Assembly (NCBI GenBank): GCA_037386965.1 | Contig: JARRLN010000008.1 | Span: 1 to 50,633 of the forward strand | Origin: Nitrospirota bacterium | GTDB lineage: Bacteria; Nitrospirota; Thermodesulfovibrionia; Thermodesulfovibrionales; JdFR-86 | Direction of reading: 5' to 3' | Length of the DNA stretch: 50,633 nucleotides | In this document: positions 7,203 through 16,067 of the stretch, piece after piece | How the letters are laid out: every line of letters begins with the position of its first letter | Numbering within the stretch: the stretch's first letter is position 1 | Translations under genes and position numbers: made by a program | The notes under the pieces: model-generated | Databases searched by the model: none | Told to the model about the DNA's origin: nothing | The model's input: only the letters and a program-made list of their open reading frames with translations

Positions 7203-8033
7203 ATGACGCGCATCGGAAAGACATTCAAAAAGCTCAAGCGGAAGGGCCGAAAGGCCTTCATCCCCTACATCATGGCGGGGGACCCCTCGCTTGAGCGCAC
7301 CGGGGAGCTCATCGGTCTTCTGGAGAGGCACGGGGCCGACATCGTGGAGCTGGGCGTTCCCTTCTCCGACCCCCTGGCCGACGGGCCGGTCATCCAGCGG
7401 GCGGCGGAGCGGGCCCTGAAGGGGGGCGTCTCGCTTCGGAAGGTCATCCGCTTCGTCTCCGACATCCGCCGGAAGACGCAGATTCCCCTGGTCCTGATGA
7501 CGTACTTCAACCCGGTCTTCCGCTACGGCCTGGAGGCCTTCATGCGCGACGCCTCGGAGGCCGGCGTGGACGGGGTCATCGTGCCGGACCTTCCGCCGGA
7601 GGAGGCCGGGGAGTACCGGAAACTGGCCAGGGCCCACGGCGTGGACACCATATTTCTGGTGGCGCCCACCTCCACGGAGGAGAGAAGGAAGAAGATAGCC
7701 CGGGCCTCCTCCGGGTTTCTGTACTACGTATCCATAACCGGCATCACGGGGGCCAGGCTCGCCCTGGCCGGGGAGGCCGGGGAGAGCATCCGGGCCCTCA
7801 GGGAGATGTCGGGCAAACCCGTGGCCCTGGGCTTCGGGGTCTCCACCCCCGAGGAGGCCCGCCAGGTGGCCGCCATGGCCGACGGGGTCATCGTGGGAAG
7901 CGCCATCGTCAAGCGCATCGCCCAGGACACCAGTGCCCAGGGCACCAGTGCCCAGGGCACCGTCGCCCCGGACACTGGTGTTCCCGACTCCGGCCTCGAA
8001 GAGTTCCTCACCTCCCTCAGAGAGGCCATCTGA
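7203..8033 (+). CDS. trpA: Tryptophan synthase alpha chain with an added C-terminal repeat
   Basis: A 276-aa TIM-barrel lyase that cleaves indole-3-glycerol phosphate to indole and glyceraldehyde 3-phosphate. Catalytic Glu49 (IVELG) and Asp60 (FSDPLADGP) fall at the same numbers as in the classical enterobacterial enzyme. Other motifs are VPDLPPEEA, the YYVSITGITG loop and LGFGVSTPEE. Before the last helix (LEEFLTSLREAI) there is an unusual linker, AQDTSAQGTSAQGTVAPDTG, encoded by a 15-nt tandem repeat whose DNA contains the ACCAGTGCCC motif of the intergenic palindromes. The active site is intact, so the enzyme is probably functional. Confidence 0.97.
   Translation: MTRIGKTFKKLKRKGRKAFIPYIMAGDPSLERTGELIGLLERHGADIVELGVPFSDPLADGPVIQRAAERALKGGVSLRKVIRFVSDIRRKTQIPLVLMTYFNPVFRYGLEAFMRDASEAGVDGVIVPDLPPEEAGEYRKLARAHGVDTIFLVAPTSTEERRKKIARASSGFLYYVSITGITGARLALAGEAGESIRALREMSGKPVALGFGVSTPEEARQVAAMADGVIVGSAIVKRIAQDTSAQGTSAQGTVAPDTGVPDSGLEEFLTSLREAI
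7929..7961 (+). repeat. 15-nt tandem repeat inside trpA
   Basis: ACCAGTGCCCAGGGC is repeated at 7929-7943 and 7944-7958, with partial copies on both sides. It encodes the pentapeptide repeat SAQGT and leaves the frame open. Confidence 0.85.
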
Positions 8034-8052
8034 GGGAAAGGAAGGCGACGGC

Positions 8053-8811
8053 GTGGAGGTTCGCGTTCTGGGAGCTTCAGGCAGCGACATGCCCGGCAGG
8101 CATCTGCCGGCGTTCCTCGTGGACGGCACCGTCCTGCTTGACGCAGGGACCATAGGGGGCGTTCTCACGGAAAAGGAGCAGCGGAAGATACGCGCCGTCC
8201 TCCTGACCCACCCGCACCTGGACCACCTGAGGGCGCTGGCCTTCTTCGGGGACAACCTGGCCCTCCGGGGCAGGACGTGCGCGGTCTCCGTGCGGGCGCT
8301 CCCGCCCGTGCTCCGGGCGCTCGCGACCAACATTCTGAACGACAGGGTCTGGCCCGACCTCACGGAAAAACCAGCCCATCCTGTCTTCTCCCTGGATGCC
8401 GTGCGTGCGGGCCGTCCCTTCGAGGTGGGGGGTTATCGGGTGTGGGCCCACCGGGTGGACCACGCGGTGCCTGCCGCGGGCTACGTGCTTGAGGACAGGC
8501 GGGGCAGACGGCTTCTTTACACCGGGGATACCGGCCCCACGGAGACGCTCTGGAAGGAGACCGCCCGGGGCATCCACTGTGCTATCATAGAGTGTTCGCT
8601 TCCCAACAGGATGCGGAAGCTGGCCCTTCGGGCGGGGCACCTCACGCCCGCTCTTCTGGGGGAGGAAATCAGGAAAATGCATCGGGTTCCGGAGCAGATT
8701 CTCATCTCGCACGTCAAGCCCCAGTACCATGACGCCGTCGCACGGGAGCTTCGCTTTCTCCGCATGAAGAACCTCCACGTCCTGAGGGACGGGGAGGTGT
8801 TCGAGGTATAG
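8053..8811 (+). CDS. MBL-fold metallohydrolase, class II cAMP phosphodiesterase-like
   Basis: A 252-aa metallo-beta-lactamase fold protein. The start chosen is the GTG at 8053, preceded by AAGGAAGG at about 8 nt; the frame is open further upstream but there overlaps trpA. The metal-binding motif is THPHLDH, and further metal ligands are likely in HRVDHAVPAAGY, YTGDTGPTETLW and LISHVKPQYHD. The N-terminal pattern (VLGASGSDMPGRHLPAFLVDGTVLLDAG) and the FFGDNL segment resemble class II 3',5'-cyclic nucleotide phosphodiesterases more than beta-lactamases or RNase Z. The substrate is not proven by sequence. It lies between trpA and accD, probably in the same transcript. Confidence 0.8.
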   Translation: MEVRVLGASGSDMPGRHLPAFLVDGTVLLDAGTIGGVLTEKEQRKIRAVLLTHPHLDHLRALAFFGDNLALRGRTCAVSVRALPPVLRALATNILNDRVWPDLTEKPAHPVFSLDAVRAGRPFEVGGYRVWAHRVDHAVPAAGYVLEDRRGRRLLYTGDTGPTETLWKETARGIHCAIIECSLPNRMRKLALRAGHLTPALLGEEIRKMHRVPEQILISHVKPQYHDAVARELRFLRMKNLHVLRDGEVFEV

Positions 8812-8816
8812 GGGAT

Positions 8817-9683
8817 ATGTCGGCCTGGTTCAAGAAGACGAAGCAGGGGGGGCCGAAGAAGCAGGTCAAGATACCCGAGGGCCTCTGGGTCAAGTGCGAC
8901 GGGTGCAAGGAGATCATCTACCGGAAGGAGATAGACCGGAACTTCCAGGTCTGCCCCAAGTGCCGGTACCACTTCCGCATAAACGCCGGGCTGCGTTTGA
9001 AGTACCTGGCCGATGACGGGAGCTTCGAGGAGCTGGACCGGGGGGTGACTTCCGCGGACCCGCTTCAGTTCAAGGACCAGAAGCCCTACCCCGAGCGCGT
9101 AACCGAGAGCCAGGCCAGAAGCGGCCTGAGGGAGGCGGTCATCTCGGGGAAGGCCCGCATCAAGGGCAACCCGGTGGTGCTGGTCGTCATGGACTTCTCC
9201 TTCATGGGCGGCAGCATGGGCTCGGCGGTGGGCGAGAAGCTCGTGCGGGCCGCGGAGCTGGCCCTTTCAGAGAGGACGCCCCTGGTGGCCGTCTCCTCCT
9301 CCGGCGGGGCCCGGATGCAGGAGGGCATCCTCTCCCTCATGCAGATGTCCAAGGTCTCGGCGGCCATCGGCAGGCTCAAGGACGCCGGGGTCCCTTACAT
9401 CTCGGTCATCGCGGACCCCACCTTCGGCGGCGTGACGGCCAGCTTCGCCATGCTCGGCGACGTCATCCTGGCCGAGCCCCGGAGCCTCATCGGGTTTGCC
9501 GGTCCCCGGGTCATCGAGCAGACCATCAAGCAGCAGCTTCCCCAGGACTTCCAGCGGGCGGAGTTCCTCCTGTCCCACGGGCTCATCGACGCCATCGTGC
9601 AGCGCAGGGACATGAAAAAGACCCTGGCCATCCTTATCGGCCACCTCGCCCCGCCCCCCGCCAAAGAGGCCGTCGCCCGGTAG
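8817..9683 (+). CDS. accD: Acetyl-CoA carboxylase carboxyltransferase subunit beta
   Basis: A 288-aa protein with the N-terminal C4 zinc finger of AccD (Cys27, Cys30, Cys46, Cys49; CDGC..CPKC), then a crotonase-like carboxyltransferase domain (VVLVVMDFSFMGGSMGSAVGEK, SSSGGARMQEG, the PTFGGVTASFAMLGD oxyanion region, and LIGFAGPRVIEQT). It pairs with AccA to transfer the carboxyl group from biotin to acetyl-CoA in fatty-acid synthesis. AccA is not in the window. The start is 5 nt after the MBL stop. The accD-folC order is common in bacteria. Confidence 0.97.
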   Translation: MSAWFKKTKQGGPKKQVKIPEGLWVKCDGCKEIIYRKEIDRNFQVCPKCRYHFRINAGLRLKYLADDGSFEELDRGVTSADPLQFKDQKPYPERVTESQARSGLREAVISGKARIKGNPVVLVVMDFSFMGGSMGSAVGEKLVRAAELALSERTPLVAVSSSGGARMQEGILSLMQMSKVSAAIGRLKDAGVPYISVIADPTFGGVTASFAMLGDVILAEPRSLIGFAGPRVIEQTIKQQLPQDFQRAEFLLSHGLIDAIVQRRDMKKTLAILIGHLAPPPAKEAVAR

Positions 9684-9711
9684 CCTCCCAAGCCCCCTCC
9701 TCGGCGCGCTT

Positions 9712-9741
9712 ATGACAGGGGGACATGGCATGATGTAAAAT
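9712..9741 (+). promoter_or_regulatory. Possible folC promoter
   Basis: ATGACA (9712-9717), 18-nt spacer, TAAAAT (9736-9741), then 9 nt to the folC ATG at 9751. There is no Shine-Dalgarno site, so the leader would be about 3 nt. Confidence 0.45.
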
Positions 9742-9750
9742 CTCTCCTGT

Positions 9751-11058
9751 ATGGGCTACACCGACACCATCCAGTACCTCTATGCCCTGGGGCGGCACGG
9801 GACCAAGCTCGGCCTGCACAACACCACCGAGCTTCTGGCCCGCTTCGGCAACCCCCAGAGGCGGTTCCGCTCGGTCCACATCGCCGGGACCAACGGCAAG
9901 GGCTCCACTGCCGCCTGCCTGGCGGCCATGCTCAAGCAAGGCGGCGCCCGGGTGGGGCTTTTCACCTCGCCCCACCTGGTGAGTTTCACCGAGCGAATGA
10001 CGGTGGACGGCGTGGAGATAACCGAGGCCGAGGTGGTCTCCCTGGCCCGGGAGGTCCGGGGGCGGTCGGGGGGGCTTACGCCGACCTTCTTCGAGGTGGT
10101 CACGGTGATGGGTTTTCTCCACTTCGCCCGGGCCGGGGTGGACTGGGCCGTGGTGGAGACGGGGCTCGGGGGCAGGCTGGATGCCACCAACGTCCTTGCG
10201 CCCGCTCTTACCATCATCACCACCCTGGGGATGGATCACCGGGAGTTTCTGGGGGAAAGGCCCGAGGACATCGCCCGGGAGAAGGCGGGCATCATCAAGC
10301 CCGGGGTGCCCGTGGTCACGGCACCGCACGGCACGGCGGAGATGGCCGTCATCCGGGAGGCGGCTCTCTCGAGGGAAGCCCCTCTCCATGTTGCGGGAAA
10401 GGATTTCCAGGCTGGCATAAAGGCGCGGACCACAGGCGGGCTTGCCTTCGAGTACCGGAGCGATTCTCGCCGGGTGGCCGACGTCTTTCTCCCCCTGGCC
10501 GGGGACTACCAGGCCCTGAACGCCTCGCTGGCCATCCGGGCCTTCGAGCTCCTGGCCCCCGAGAAAGGGGAGCTTGCCGGCCTGATAAGGGCGGCCCTGG
10601 CCTCCCTGAGGTGGCCCGGGCGGCTTCAGGTCGTGGGCGAAGACCCCCCGGTGCTTATCGACGGGGCCCACAACCCCGATGCCGCGCGCGCCCTGGCAGA
10701 GGCGCTGAGGGAGGGCTTTCTCCGTGCCGGCGAGCGCCTCACCCTGCTTGCGGGGGTCATGGCCGACAAGGACATAAAGGGGATACTGGGGCCCCTTTTG
10801 CCCCTGGCAAGCAGGGTCATCTTCGCCGCCCCCGCCTTCGGGCGGTCGGCCGAGCCCCGGGCGCTTCGGGAAGCGGCGGCCTCCCTGGGCTTTGCCTCCG
10901 AGGCGGCGCCCTCCGTAGGAGAGGCCCTCCAGGCCGCCCGGCAGGGTGGGGACCCGGTGCTCGTCACCGGCTCCTTCTACACCATCGGCGAGGCCATGGA
11001 GACCCTGGGGACGCGGGGCACACTCTCACGCCTGAGGGAATGGCACAAGCCGGTCTGA
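9751..11058 (+). CDS. folC: Folylpolyglutamate synthase / dihydrofolate synthase
   Basis: A 435-aa Mur-ligase-type enzyme that adds glutamate to dihydropteroate and to folates using ATP. The P-loop is IAGTNGKGSTAA (about 44-55). FTSPHLVSFTERM, VVETGLGGRLDATN and TLGMDHREFLG follow, then the C-terminal ligase domain with LIDGAHNPDAARALAEAL. The length fits bifunctional FolC. The 3' end overlaps the start of lptD by 19 nt in another frame. Confidence 0.96.
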   Translation: MGYTDTIQYLYALGRHGTKLGLHNTTELLARFGNPQRRFRSVHIAGTNGKGSTAACLAAMLKQGGARVGLFTSPHLVSFTERMTVDGVEITEAEVVSLAREVRGRSGGLTPTFFEVVTVMGFLHFARAGVDWAVVETGLGGRLDATNVLAPALTIITTLGMDHREFLGERPEDIAREKAGIIKPGVPVVTAPHGTAEMAVIREAALSREAPLHVAGKDFQAGIKARTTGGLAFEYRSDSRRVADVFLPLAGDYQALNASLAIRAFELLAPEKGELAGLIRAALASLRWPGRLQVVGEDPPVLIDGAHNPDAARALAEALREGFLRAGERLTLLAGVMADKDIKGILGPLLPLASRVIFAAPAFGRSAEPRALREAAASLGFASEAAPSVGEALQAARQGGDPVLVTGSFYTIGEAMETLGTRGTLSRLREWHKPV

Positions 11059-13001
11059 GAAAGATTTTCATTCTGCTGGCCGGGTTTCTTCTCCTTCTGA
11101 CAGCCCCCGCCCGGGGGGCGAAGGTGCAAATCACCGCCGACTCCATGACCGGGATGGGTGAGGCCTATCTCTTCGAGGGCTCGGTGGTGCTTAAGAGGGA
11201 AGGAGCGGTCATCAGGACGGAGCGCGCCCTCTATAACCGCCTCACCGGGGACGTGGAGGCCACCGGCGGGGTCACCTACGAGGACCCCCAGGTAAGCATC
11301 CAGGCCCGGCGGGCGGAACTGAACCTCGTCACCCGCACCGGCACCCTCCACGATGCCAGCATCTACATCAAGGAAGAGGGCTTCCACGTCAAGGGCGAGG
11401 AGGTGCGGCGCGTCGCCCCCGACCGCTACACCCTCCGCCGGGCATCGGCCACCACCTGTGAGGGGGACGGGGCCGCAGGGGGGGAAGGCTCCCCCGACTG
11501 GTGCCTGCGGGGCAGGAAGGTGAACATCCTCCTGGGGGAGTGGCTCAAGGCCACCCACGCCACCTTCCGCATAAAGGGCGTCCCCGTCCTTTACACCCCC
11601 TACCTCAACGTCCCCATCATCAGGGAGCGAAGGACCGGCCTGCTCATGCCCACGGCGGGCTACCGGGACCTCACCGGGTTTTTCTATAGCCAGCCCTTCT
11701 TCTGGGCCATGGCCGATAACCGGGACGCCACCTTCACCGTCGACTACTACAGCCGCCGGGCCCTGGGCGGTTCGGTGGAGTACCGCTACGTGGAGGGTCC
11801 CAAGACGGAAGGCAGGCTCTATGTGCGCGCCCTGGACGACAGCGAGCGGGACGAGGTCTTCTCCGAGTGGCAGGCCTTCCACCGGCAGAGGAGCCGAAAC
11901 GCCGGAGGCATCCTGGACCTCCGGGTGATAAGCCACGACCAGTACCTCCGCATCTACGAGCCCTACCTGGAGCAAAGCGCCACGCGCTTTACGGAATCCA
12001 CCGCCAGGCTCTGGGCCTGGGCGGGCCCGGCCCGCCTCTTCCTCCTGGGCCGCTTCCGGCAGGACCTCAAGGAGGGCGTGGATGACGACACGGTGGTGCA
12101 GAGCCTCCCGGAGGCGGGCGCCTTCCTCACGCCCACGCGGGTGGGCCCTCTCCTGTTCATGGGGGATGCCGACGGGGTGCGTTTCGACCGGGACCTGGGG
12201 GCGCGCGGACAGCGGTACGACCTCCGCCTGAGGACCCTTCATACGCTTGGGCGTGTGCCCGCCCTTACGCAGAGCGTGGAGGTCCGGGAAACCCTGTACG
12301 ACCTGGCCCGAGCCCCCGGAGAGGACTCGCTGCACAGCGAGGTCTTCACCTACCAGGCCGCCCTGGAGGGCGCGTTCATCCGGCCGGTGGGCGGATACCG
12401 GCATTCCCTGGAGCCCGCCCTGACCTACCGGTATGTGCTTACCGAAGGGGACACCGCCCCATTTTTCGACCTGAGGGAACAGGTCCGGGACGAGTCGGTC
12501 GTGGCCCTCACGCTCCTGAACCGCCTTTACGGAGAGGGCGGGGAGTACCTGACGGCCCGGGTTGAGCAGGGCTACGACTTTGGCGACGGGAACGCTCACT
12601 TTCTTCCCCTGCTCCTGGAGGTCGTCCTCCGGCGGCCCTTTTATGCCGCGGTCTCGGGCACGTACGACCAGGAGGAAGGGCGGGTGGCCGCGGTGAACTC
12701 CGCGCTTTCCTTCTCTTACCGCCTCCTGAGGCTTACGGCCGGGCAGAGCTTCGATGCCCGGGCCGACGTCTCCACCTACACGCTTCGGATGAGCCGGCCC
12801 CTTACCCGGGCGCTGGATGTGGCCGCCGGGCTGCGGTACGACGACAAGGAGGAAGGGGGGTTCGAAGAGATATGGGCTTCCCTGGGCTACCTGAGCCAGT
12901 GCTGGGGGGCCAGGGTGGCCTATGTGCGCCGCCCCCCGGACGACTTCACGGTCCTTGTGAACGTCTCGCTCAAGGGGCTGGGCGAGGTGGGCATTCGATA
13001 G
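11040..13001 (+). CDS. lptD: LPS-assembly outer membrane protein LptD
   Basis: A 653-aa protein from the ATG at 11040, which begins a clear signal peptide (KIFILLAGFLLLLTAPARGA). The same frame is open further upstream inside folC, but that part has no export signal. The N-terminal OstA/LptA-like beta-jellyroll covers about residues 27-150 (VQITADSMTGMGEAYLFEGSVVL). The rest is the beta-barrel LPS-assembly domain (VPVLYTPYLNVPI, RRTGLLMPTAGYRDLTGFFYSQPFFWA). It inserts LPS into the outer leaflet, which shows a diderm envelope. It is shorter than the E. coli protein (about 780 aa) but within the range for non-proteobacterial LptD. Two cysteines (TTCEG, DWCLRG) may form a disulfide. Confidence 0.93.
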   Translation: MAQAGLRKIFILLAGFLLLLTAPARGAKVQITADSMTGMGEAYLFEGSVVLKREGAVIRTERALYNRLTGDVEATGGVTYEDPQVSIQARRAELNLVTRTGTLHDASIYIKEEGFHVKGEEVRRVAPDRYTLRRASATTCEGDGAAGGEGSPDWCLRGRKVNILLGEWLKATHATFRIKGVPVLYTPYLNVPIIRERRTGLLMPTAGYRDLTGFFYSQPFFWAMADNRDATFTVDYYSRRALGGSVEYRYVEGPKTEGRLYVRALDDSERDEVFSEWQAFHRQRSRNAGGILDLRVISHDQYLRIYEPYLEQSATRFTESTARLWAWAGPARLFLLGRFRQDLKEGVDDDTVVQSLPEAGAFLTPTRVGPLLFMGDADGVRFDRDLGARGQRYDLRLRTLHTLGRVPALTQSVEVRETLYDLARAPGEDSLHSEVFTYQAALEGAFIRPVGGYRHSLEPALTYRYVLTEGDTAPFFDLREQVRDESVVALTLLNRLYGEGGEYLTARVEQGYDFGDGNAHFLPLLLEVVLRRPFYAAVSGTYDQEEGRVAAVNSALSFSYRLLRLTAGQSFDARADVSTYTLRMSRPLTRALDVAAGLRYDDKEEGGFEEIWASLGYLSQCWGARVAYVRRPPDDFTVLVNVSLKGLGEVGIR

Positions 13002-13213
13002 CGCTCGTAAGGGGGACTCGCGCCGCTCACAAGGGGGACTTGCGTCCCCCTTGTGTATCCCCCCAAAAACATGTATGGGGATTTGGCATCCCCTTTACGT
13101 ACCCTCCTGGTAAGGAAAAGTCTTTTTTATCTACCGGGGGCTTGGTGCGTCATAAACGTTCTTTTCCTTTTGAGGGGAGAGAGAGCGAGGGTGGGGCCGG
13201 ACTAGTTTCCTCT
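13002..13213. repeat. Composite palindromic repeat cluster between convergent lptD and oppF
   Basis: The 212-nt gap contains no gene. From left to right: a GTAAGGGGGAC half site; a perfect 12-bp hairpin (CACAAGGGGGAC, loop TTGC, 13028-13055); a GGGGAT-ATCCCC hairpin with TTTACGTACC; a CCTGGTAAGGAAAAGT tract followed by TTTTTTAT; and at the right end TAGTCTCCAGTTTCCAGTC, which runs into oppF. The same order of parts occurs at 40917-41167. The hairpins probably also stop transcription from both sides. Confidence 0.78.
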
Positions 13214-14248
13214 CTAGTCTCCAGTTTCCAGTCTCGGTGTGTTCCACAGGTGGCAGGCAACGGGCCGTCCGCTCTCCGCGGCCAGCCGGGGCACGACCCT
13301 GTCGCAGGGCTCGAACCGCCTGGGGCACCGGGGGTGAAAGGGGCAGCCCGGCGGCACGTTCAGCGGGCTGGGGACCTCGCCGGTGAGGATGACCTTCTCG
13401 CGCCCGGTCGGCTTTAGCGACGGGGCCGAGCTCAGAAGCACCACGGTATAAGGGTGGCGGGGCTCCCGGAAGAGCTCATCCGCGGGGGCCTGCTCCACTA
13501 TCTTGCCCAGGTACATCACGGCCACCTCGTCGCTCAGGTACTCCACCACGTGCAGGTCGTGGCTTATGAACAGGTAGGATATGCCGGACTCCCGCCGGAG
13601 GTCCATCAGGAGGTTCATGATCTGGGCCTGGATGGAGACGTCCAGGGCCGAGAGGGGCTCGTCGGCCACGATGAGCTCGGGTGAGACGGCCAGGGCCCGG
13701 GCGATGCATATCCTTTGCCGCTGCCCGCCGCTGAACTCGTGGGGATAGCGGTCCATGACGTCCTGCAGACCCACCTTCTCAAGGAGCGCGGTCACCCTGT
13801 CGCGCAGCTCCTCCGGGGGTGCCAGGGCATGGATGCGCATCGGCTCGGCCACGGTGTCAAAGACCGTCCTGCGGGGGTTCAGGGACGCAAAGGGGTCCTG
13901 AAAGATTATCTGCGCCCCCCGGCGGAACCTCTTGAGCTCCTCCCCGTGGAGGGCGGAGATGTTCCTGCCCTTGAAGAGCACCTCTCCCCCGGTGGGCTCC
14001 AGAAGCCTGAGCACCAGCCTCGCCACGGTGGACTTCCCGCAGCCGCTCTCCCCCACCAGGGAGAAGACCCTGTCGCGCCCCAGGGTGAAGCTCACCCCGT
14101 CCACGGCCCTCAGGTGCTCCCGGCGGGCGAAGGCTCCCCGCCTGAAAGGGAAATGCTTGGCCAGGCCGCGCACCTCAAGGAGGGGCACAGCCGTGCCTGC
14201 CCCGGCGGGCCTTCTCTCAAGGGCTTCCCCGGTCCCCGTCTCACTCAT
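13214..14248 (-). CDS. oppF: Oligopeptide/dipeptide ABC transporter ATP-binding protein (OppF-type)
   Basis: A 344-aa ABC ATPase with Walker A GESGCGKST, Q-loop IIFQDPFASLNPR, signature FSGGQRQRI, Walker B LIVADEPLSALD, and H-loop FISHDL. The C-terminal oligo-peptide extension (PPGCPFHPRCPRRFEPCD) carries the Cys residues seen in OppD/DppF proteins. It energises uptake of peptides or nickel-type substrates across the inner membrane with OppD, but no permease or binding protein is in the window. The last residues (RLETGD, TAG) are encoded by a dispersed repeat (GAGACTGGAAACTGGAGAC). An ACTGACCAGTCAGT palindrome lies 3 nt upstream of the ATG, where a Shine-Dalgarno site would be expected. Confidence 0.93.
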   Translation of the reverse strand: MSETGTGEALERRPAGAGTAVPLLEVRGLAKHFPFRRGAFARREHLRAVDGVSFTLGRDRVFSLVGESGCGKSTVARLVLRLLEPTGGEVLFKGRNISALHGEELKRFRRGAQIIFQDPFASLNPRRTVFDTVAEPMRIHALAPPEELRDRVTALLEKVGLQDVMDRYPHEFSGGQRQRICIARALAVSPELIVADEPLSALDVSIQAQIMNLLMDLRRESGISYLFISHDLHVVEYLSDEVAVMYLGKIVEQAPADELFREPRHPYTVVLLSSAPSLKPTGREKVILTGEVPSPLNVPPGCPFHPRCPRRFEPCDRVVPRLAAESGRPVACHLWNTPRLETGD

Positions 14249-14251
14249 GGC

Positions 14252-14284
14252 ACTGACCAGTCAGTTTTCATCTTCACATTGAAA
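14252..14284. repeat. ACCAGT palindrome element between oppD and oppF
   Basis: A 14-nt perfect palindrome ACTGAC-CA-GTCAGT followed by TTTTCATCTTCACATTGAAAC. The same element occurs at 22942-22974; all seven differences over 33 nt are transitions, and the two in the arms are compensatory (G-C replaced by A-T). Confidence 0.75.
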
Positions 14285-14303
14285 CCTTGCAACAACTTGC
14301 TTT

Positions 14304-15305
14304 TCATCTCAATTCCTGCATCGGCACGTGCACTCGGGCATCTCCGCGGAGTATCTCCTCGGAGCGTATGCACCGGGCCCGCTGCTCCGGGCGTACCTCC
14401 AGGAGCTCGGGCTCCCGGTCGTGGCAGGCGTCAACCACGCAGGGACACCGGTCGGAGAACGTGCAGCCGGGAGGAAGGTGTCCCGGCCGGGGCACCGTTC
14501 CCGGGATGGGCCGGAGCTCCACGCCCCGGGCGCTGGGCAGGGAGCGGAGAAGACCCACCGTGTAGGGATGGGCCGGTCTCTCGAAGAGCATCGCCGACGG
14601 TGCGGTCTCCACCAGGCGCCCGGCGTACATGACGGCCACCGTTTCGGCGTTCTCGGCGATGATGCCCAGGTCGTGCGTGATGAGCAGAAGGGCCATATGC
14701 TTTTCGTCGACCAGCTCCCTGAGCATCCGGAGCAGCTGGGCCTGGATGGTGACGTCCAGGGCCGTGGTGGGCTCGTCCGCGATGAGCACGGCGGGGCTGC
14801 ATGCGATGGCCATGGCCATCATGACCCGCTGCCTCATCCCGCCGGACATCTGGTGGGGATACTCCCGCATACGGACTTCCGGGGAGGGGATGTGCACCGC
14901 GCGGAGGATGCCCCGGGCTATCTTCTCGGCCTCCTTGCGGCCCACTTTCAGGTGTGTCCTGATGACCTCCTCTATCTGGTAGCCCACCCGGAGCACCGGG
15001 TTCAGGGAGGTCATGGGCTCCTGGAATATCATGGATATCTCGCACCCGCGAATGCGCCGGAGCTCGGCGTCCTTGAGGCCGAGGAGGTTTCTCCCGCCGT
15101 AGGCGACCTCCCCGGTGGCCTGCATCCCCGGGGGCAGGATGCCCATGACGGCCAGGGCCGTAAGGCTCTTGCCGCAGCCGCTCTCCCCCGCAAGGCCGAA
15201 GACGGTCCCCTTTTTCAGGGAAAGCGACAGGTCCTTGACGACCTCGACCACGCCCTGGGCGGAGTGGAAGGAAATGTTCAGGCCGTTGATTTCGAGGACG
15301 GACAC
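14304..15305 (-). CDS. oppD: Oligopeptide/dipeptide ABC transporter ATP-binding protein (OppD-type)
   Basis: A 333-aa ABC ATPase from the GTG at 15305, 8 nt after the TPR gene stop; the longer open frame to 15392 overlaps that gene. Motifs: Walker A GESGCGKSL, Q-loop MIFQEPMTSLNP, signature MSGGMRQRV, Walker B VLIADEPTTALD, H-loop LITHDLG, and the C-terminal peptide-transporter segment PPGCTFSDRCP. OppD and OppF form the ATPase heterodimer of an importer. The missing permease genes must be elsewhere, or these are remnants that serve another transporter. Confidence 0.92.
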   Translation of the reverse strand: MSVLEINGLNISFHSAQGVVEVVKDLSLSLKKGTVFGLAGESGCGKSLTALAVMGILPPGMQATGEVAYGGRNLLGLKDAELRRIRGCEISMIFQEPMTSLNPVLRVGYQIEEVIRTHLKVGRKEAEKIARGILRAVHIPSPEVRMREYPHQMSGGMRQRVMMAMAIACSPAVLIADEPTTALDVTIQAQLLRMLRELVDEKHMALLLITHDLGIIAENAETVAVMYAGRLVETAPSAMLFERPAHPYTVGLLRSLPSARGVELRPIPGTVPRPGHLPPGCTFSDRCPCVVDACHDREPELLEVRPEQRARCIRSEEILRGDARVHVPMQELR

Positions 15306-15313
15306 TCCCTGGG

Positions 15314-16018
15314 TCAGCCCCCCCGCCGGAGGATGTGCAGGAAGGTCCTTGCTTCCTTGAGCTCCGGGTCCTGCCCCGCCGCCTGCTCCCACTCCGCGAA
15401 GGCCAGGCCCATGTGGCCCTTCAGATAGTACGTCAGGCCAAGCTGCACCCGGGCCTGCCCGTAGACGGGGTTTGCCTGCTTGGCCTTGGTCAGCTCGGTG
15501 ATGGCGTCGTCAAAGAGGCCCTTCTCCCTGAGGGCCATCCCCAGGCGGGTGTGGATGTCGGTCAGGCCGGGCCGCCGGGCGAGGGCCTTCCGGTACTCCT
15601 CTATGGCCTCGTCGAAGGAGCCCATGGAGTAGTAGATGTTGCCCAGCCTGTAATGCTCGTTGGCCAGCTTCCCGGCGGCGTAGCAGTCCCTGTAGCCGTT
15701 CTGCCGGGGGGCGTCCTTCACCAGGGTCATGAAGACCTCGTAGGCCCGGTCGGTGGCCCCCATCTCGTTGAGGGTGATGGTGAGGTTCAGGGCGGCCTCC
15801 GTATAGCCGGGGTTGACGTTGAGGGCCCGCTCGAAGTACTCGCACGCCTCCTCGAGCCGGCCGTCCAGGTGCGCGATGACGCCGAGCTTGTTCAGGACGT
15901 CGGCATACCGGGGTTTCTGCCGGGCGACCTCCTTGAGGATGCCTTCGGCTTCGATGTAGTTGTTCTTCTCGAAGAGGTCGCTGGCGCGCTCGTAAAGTTC
16001 CTTCGTTTCCCAAGGCAT
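15314..16018 (-). CDS. Tetratricopeptide-repeat protein
   Basis: A 234-aa protein from ATG 16018; the frame is open upstream but there runs through the zinc-ribbon gene. It contains about five TPR units (for example ALNVNPGYTEAALNLTITLNEMG and YRKALARRPGLTDIHTRLGMALREKG), so it is a scaffold of helical repeats with no enzymatic motif and no signal peptide. It has its own strong promoter placed exactly for a leaderless transcript and is followed by oppD with an 8-nt gap. Partner proteins cannot be deduced. Confidence 0.85.
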   Translation of the reverse strand: MPWETKELYERASDLFEKNNYIEAEGILKEVARQKPRYADVLNKLGVIAHLDGRLEEACEYFERALNVNPGYTEAALNLTITLNEMGATDRAYEVFMTLVKDAPRQNGYRDCYAAGKLANEHYRLGNIYYSMGSFDEAIEEYRKALARRPGLTDIHTRLGMALREKGLFDDAITELTKAKQANPVYGQARVQLGLTYYLKGHMGLAFAEWEQAAGQDPELKEARTFLHILRRGG

Positions 16019-16024
16019 GAAAAA

Positions 16025-16054
16025 AGTATAGGTGGTTGCGGAAAATTCTGTCAA
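16025..16054 (-). promoter_or_regulatory. Sigma70 promoter of the TPR-oppD-oppF unit, leaderless type
   Basis: TTGACA (16049-16054), 18-nt spacer, TATACT (16025-16030), then 6 nt to the ATG at 16018. There is no Shine-Dalgarno site. This is the clearest case of the leaderless arrangement because both hexamers are good. Confidence 0.68.
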
Positions 16055-16067
16055 GTTTTCCGCTTCC

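Noticed and set aside
10611-11039. Upstream extension of lptD inside folC
   Set aside because: It would put over 140 residues ahead of a clear signal peptide; ATG 11040 begins directly before the signal sequence.
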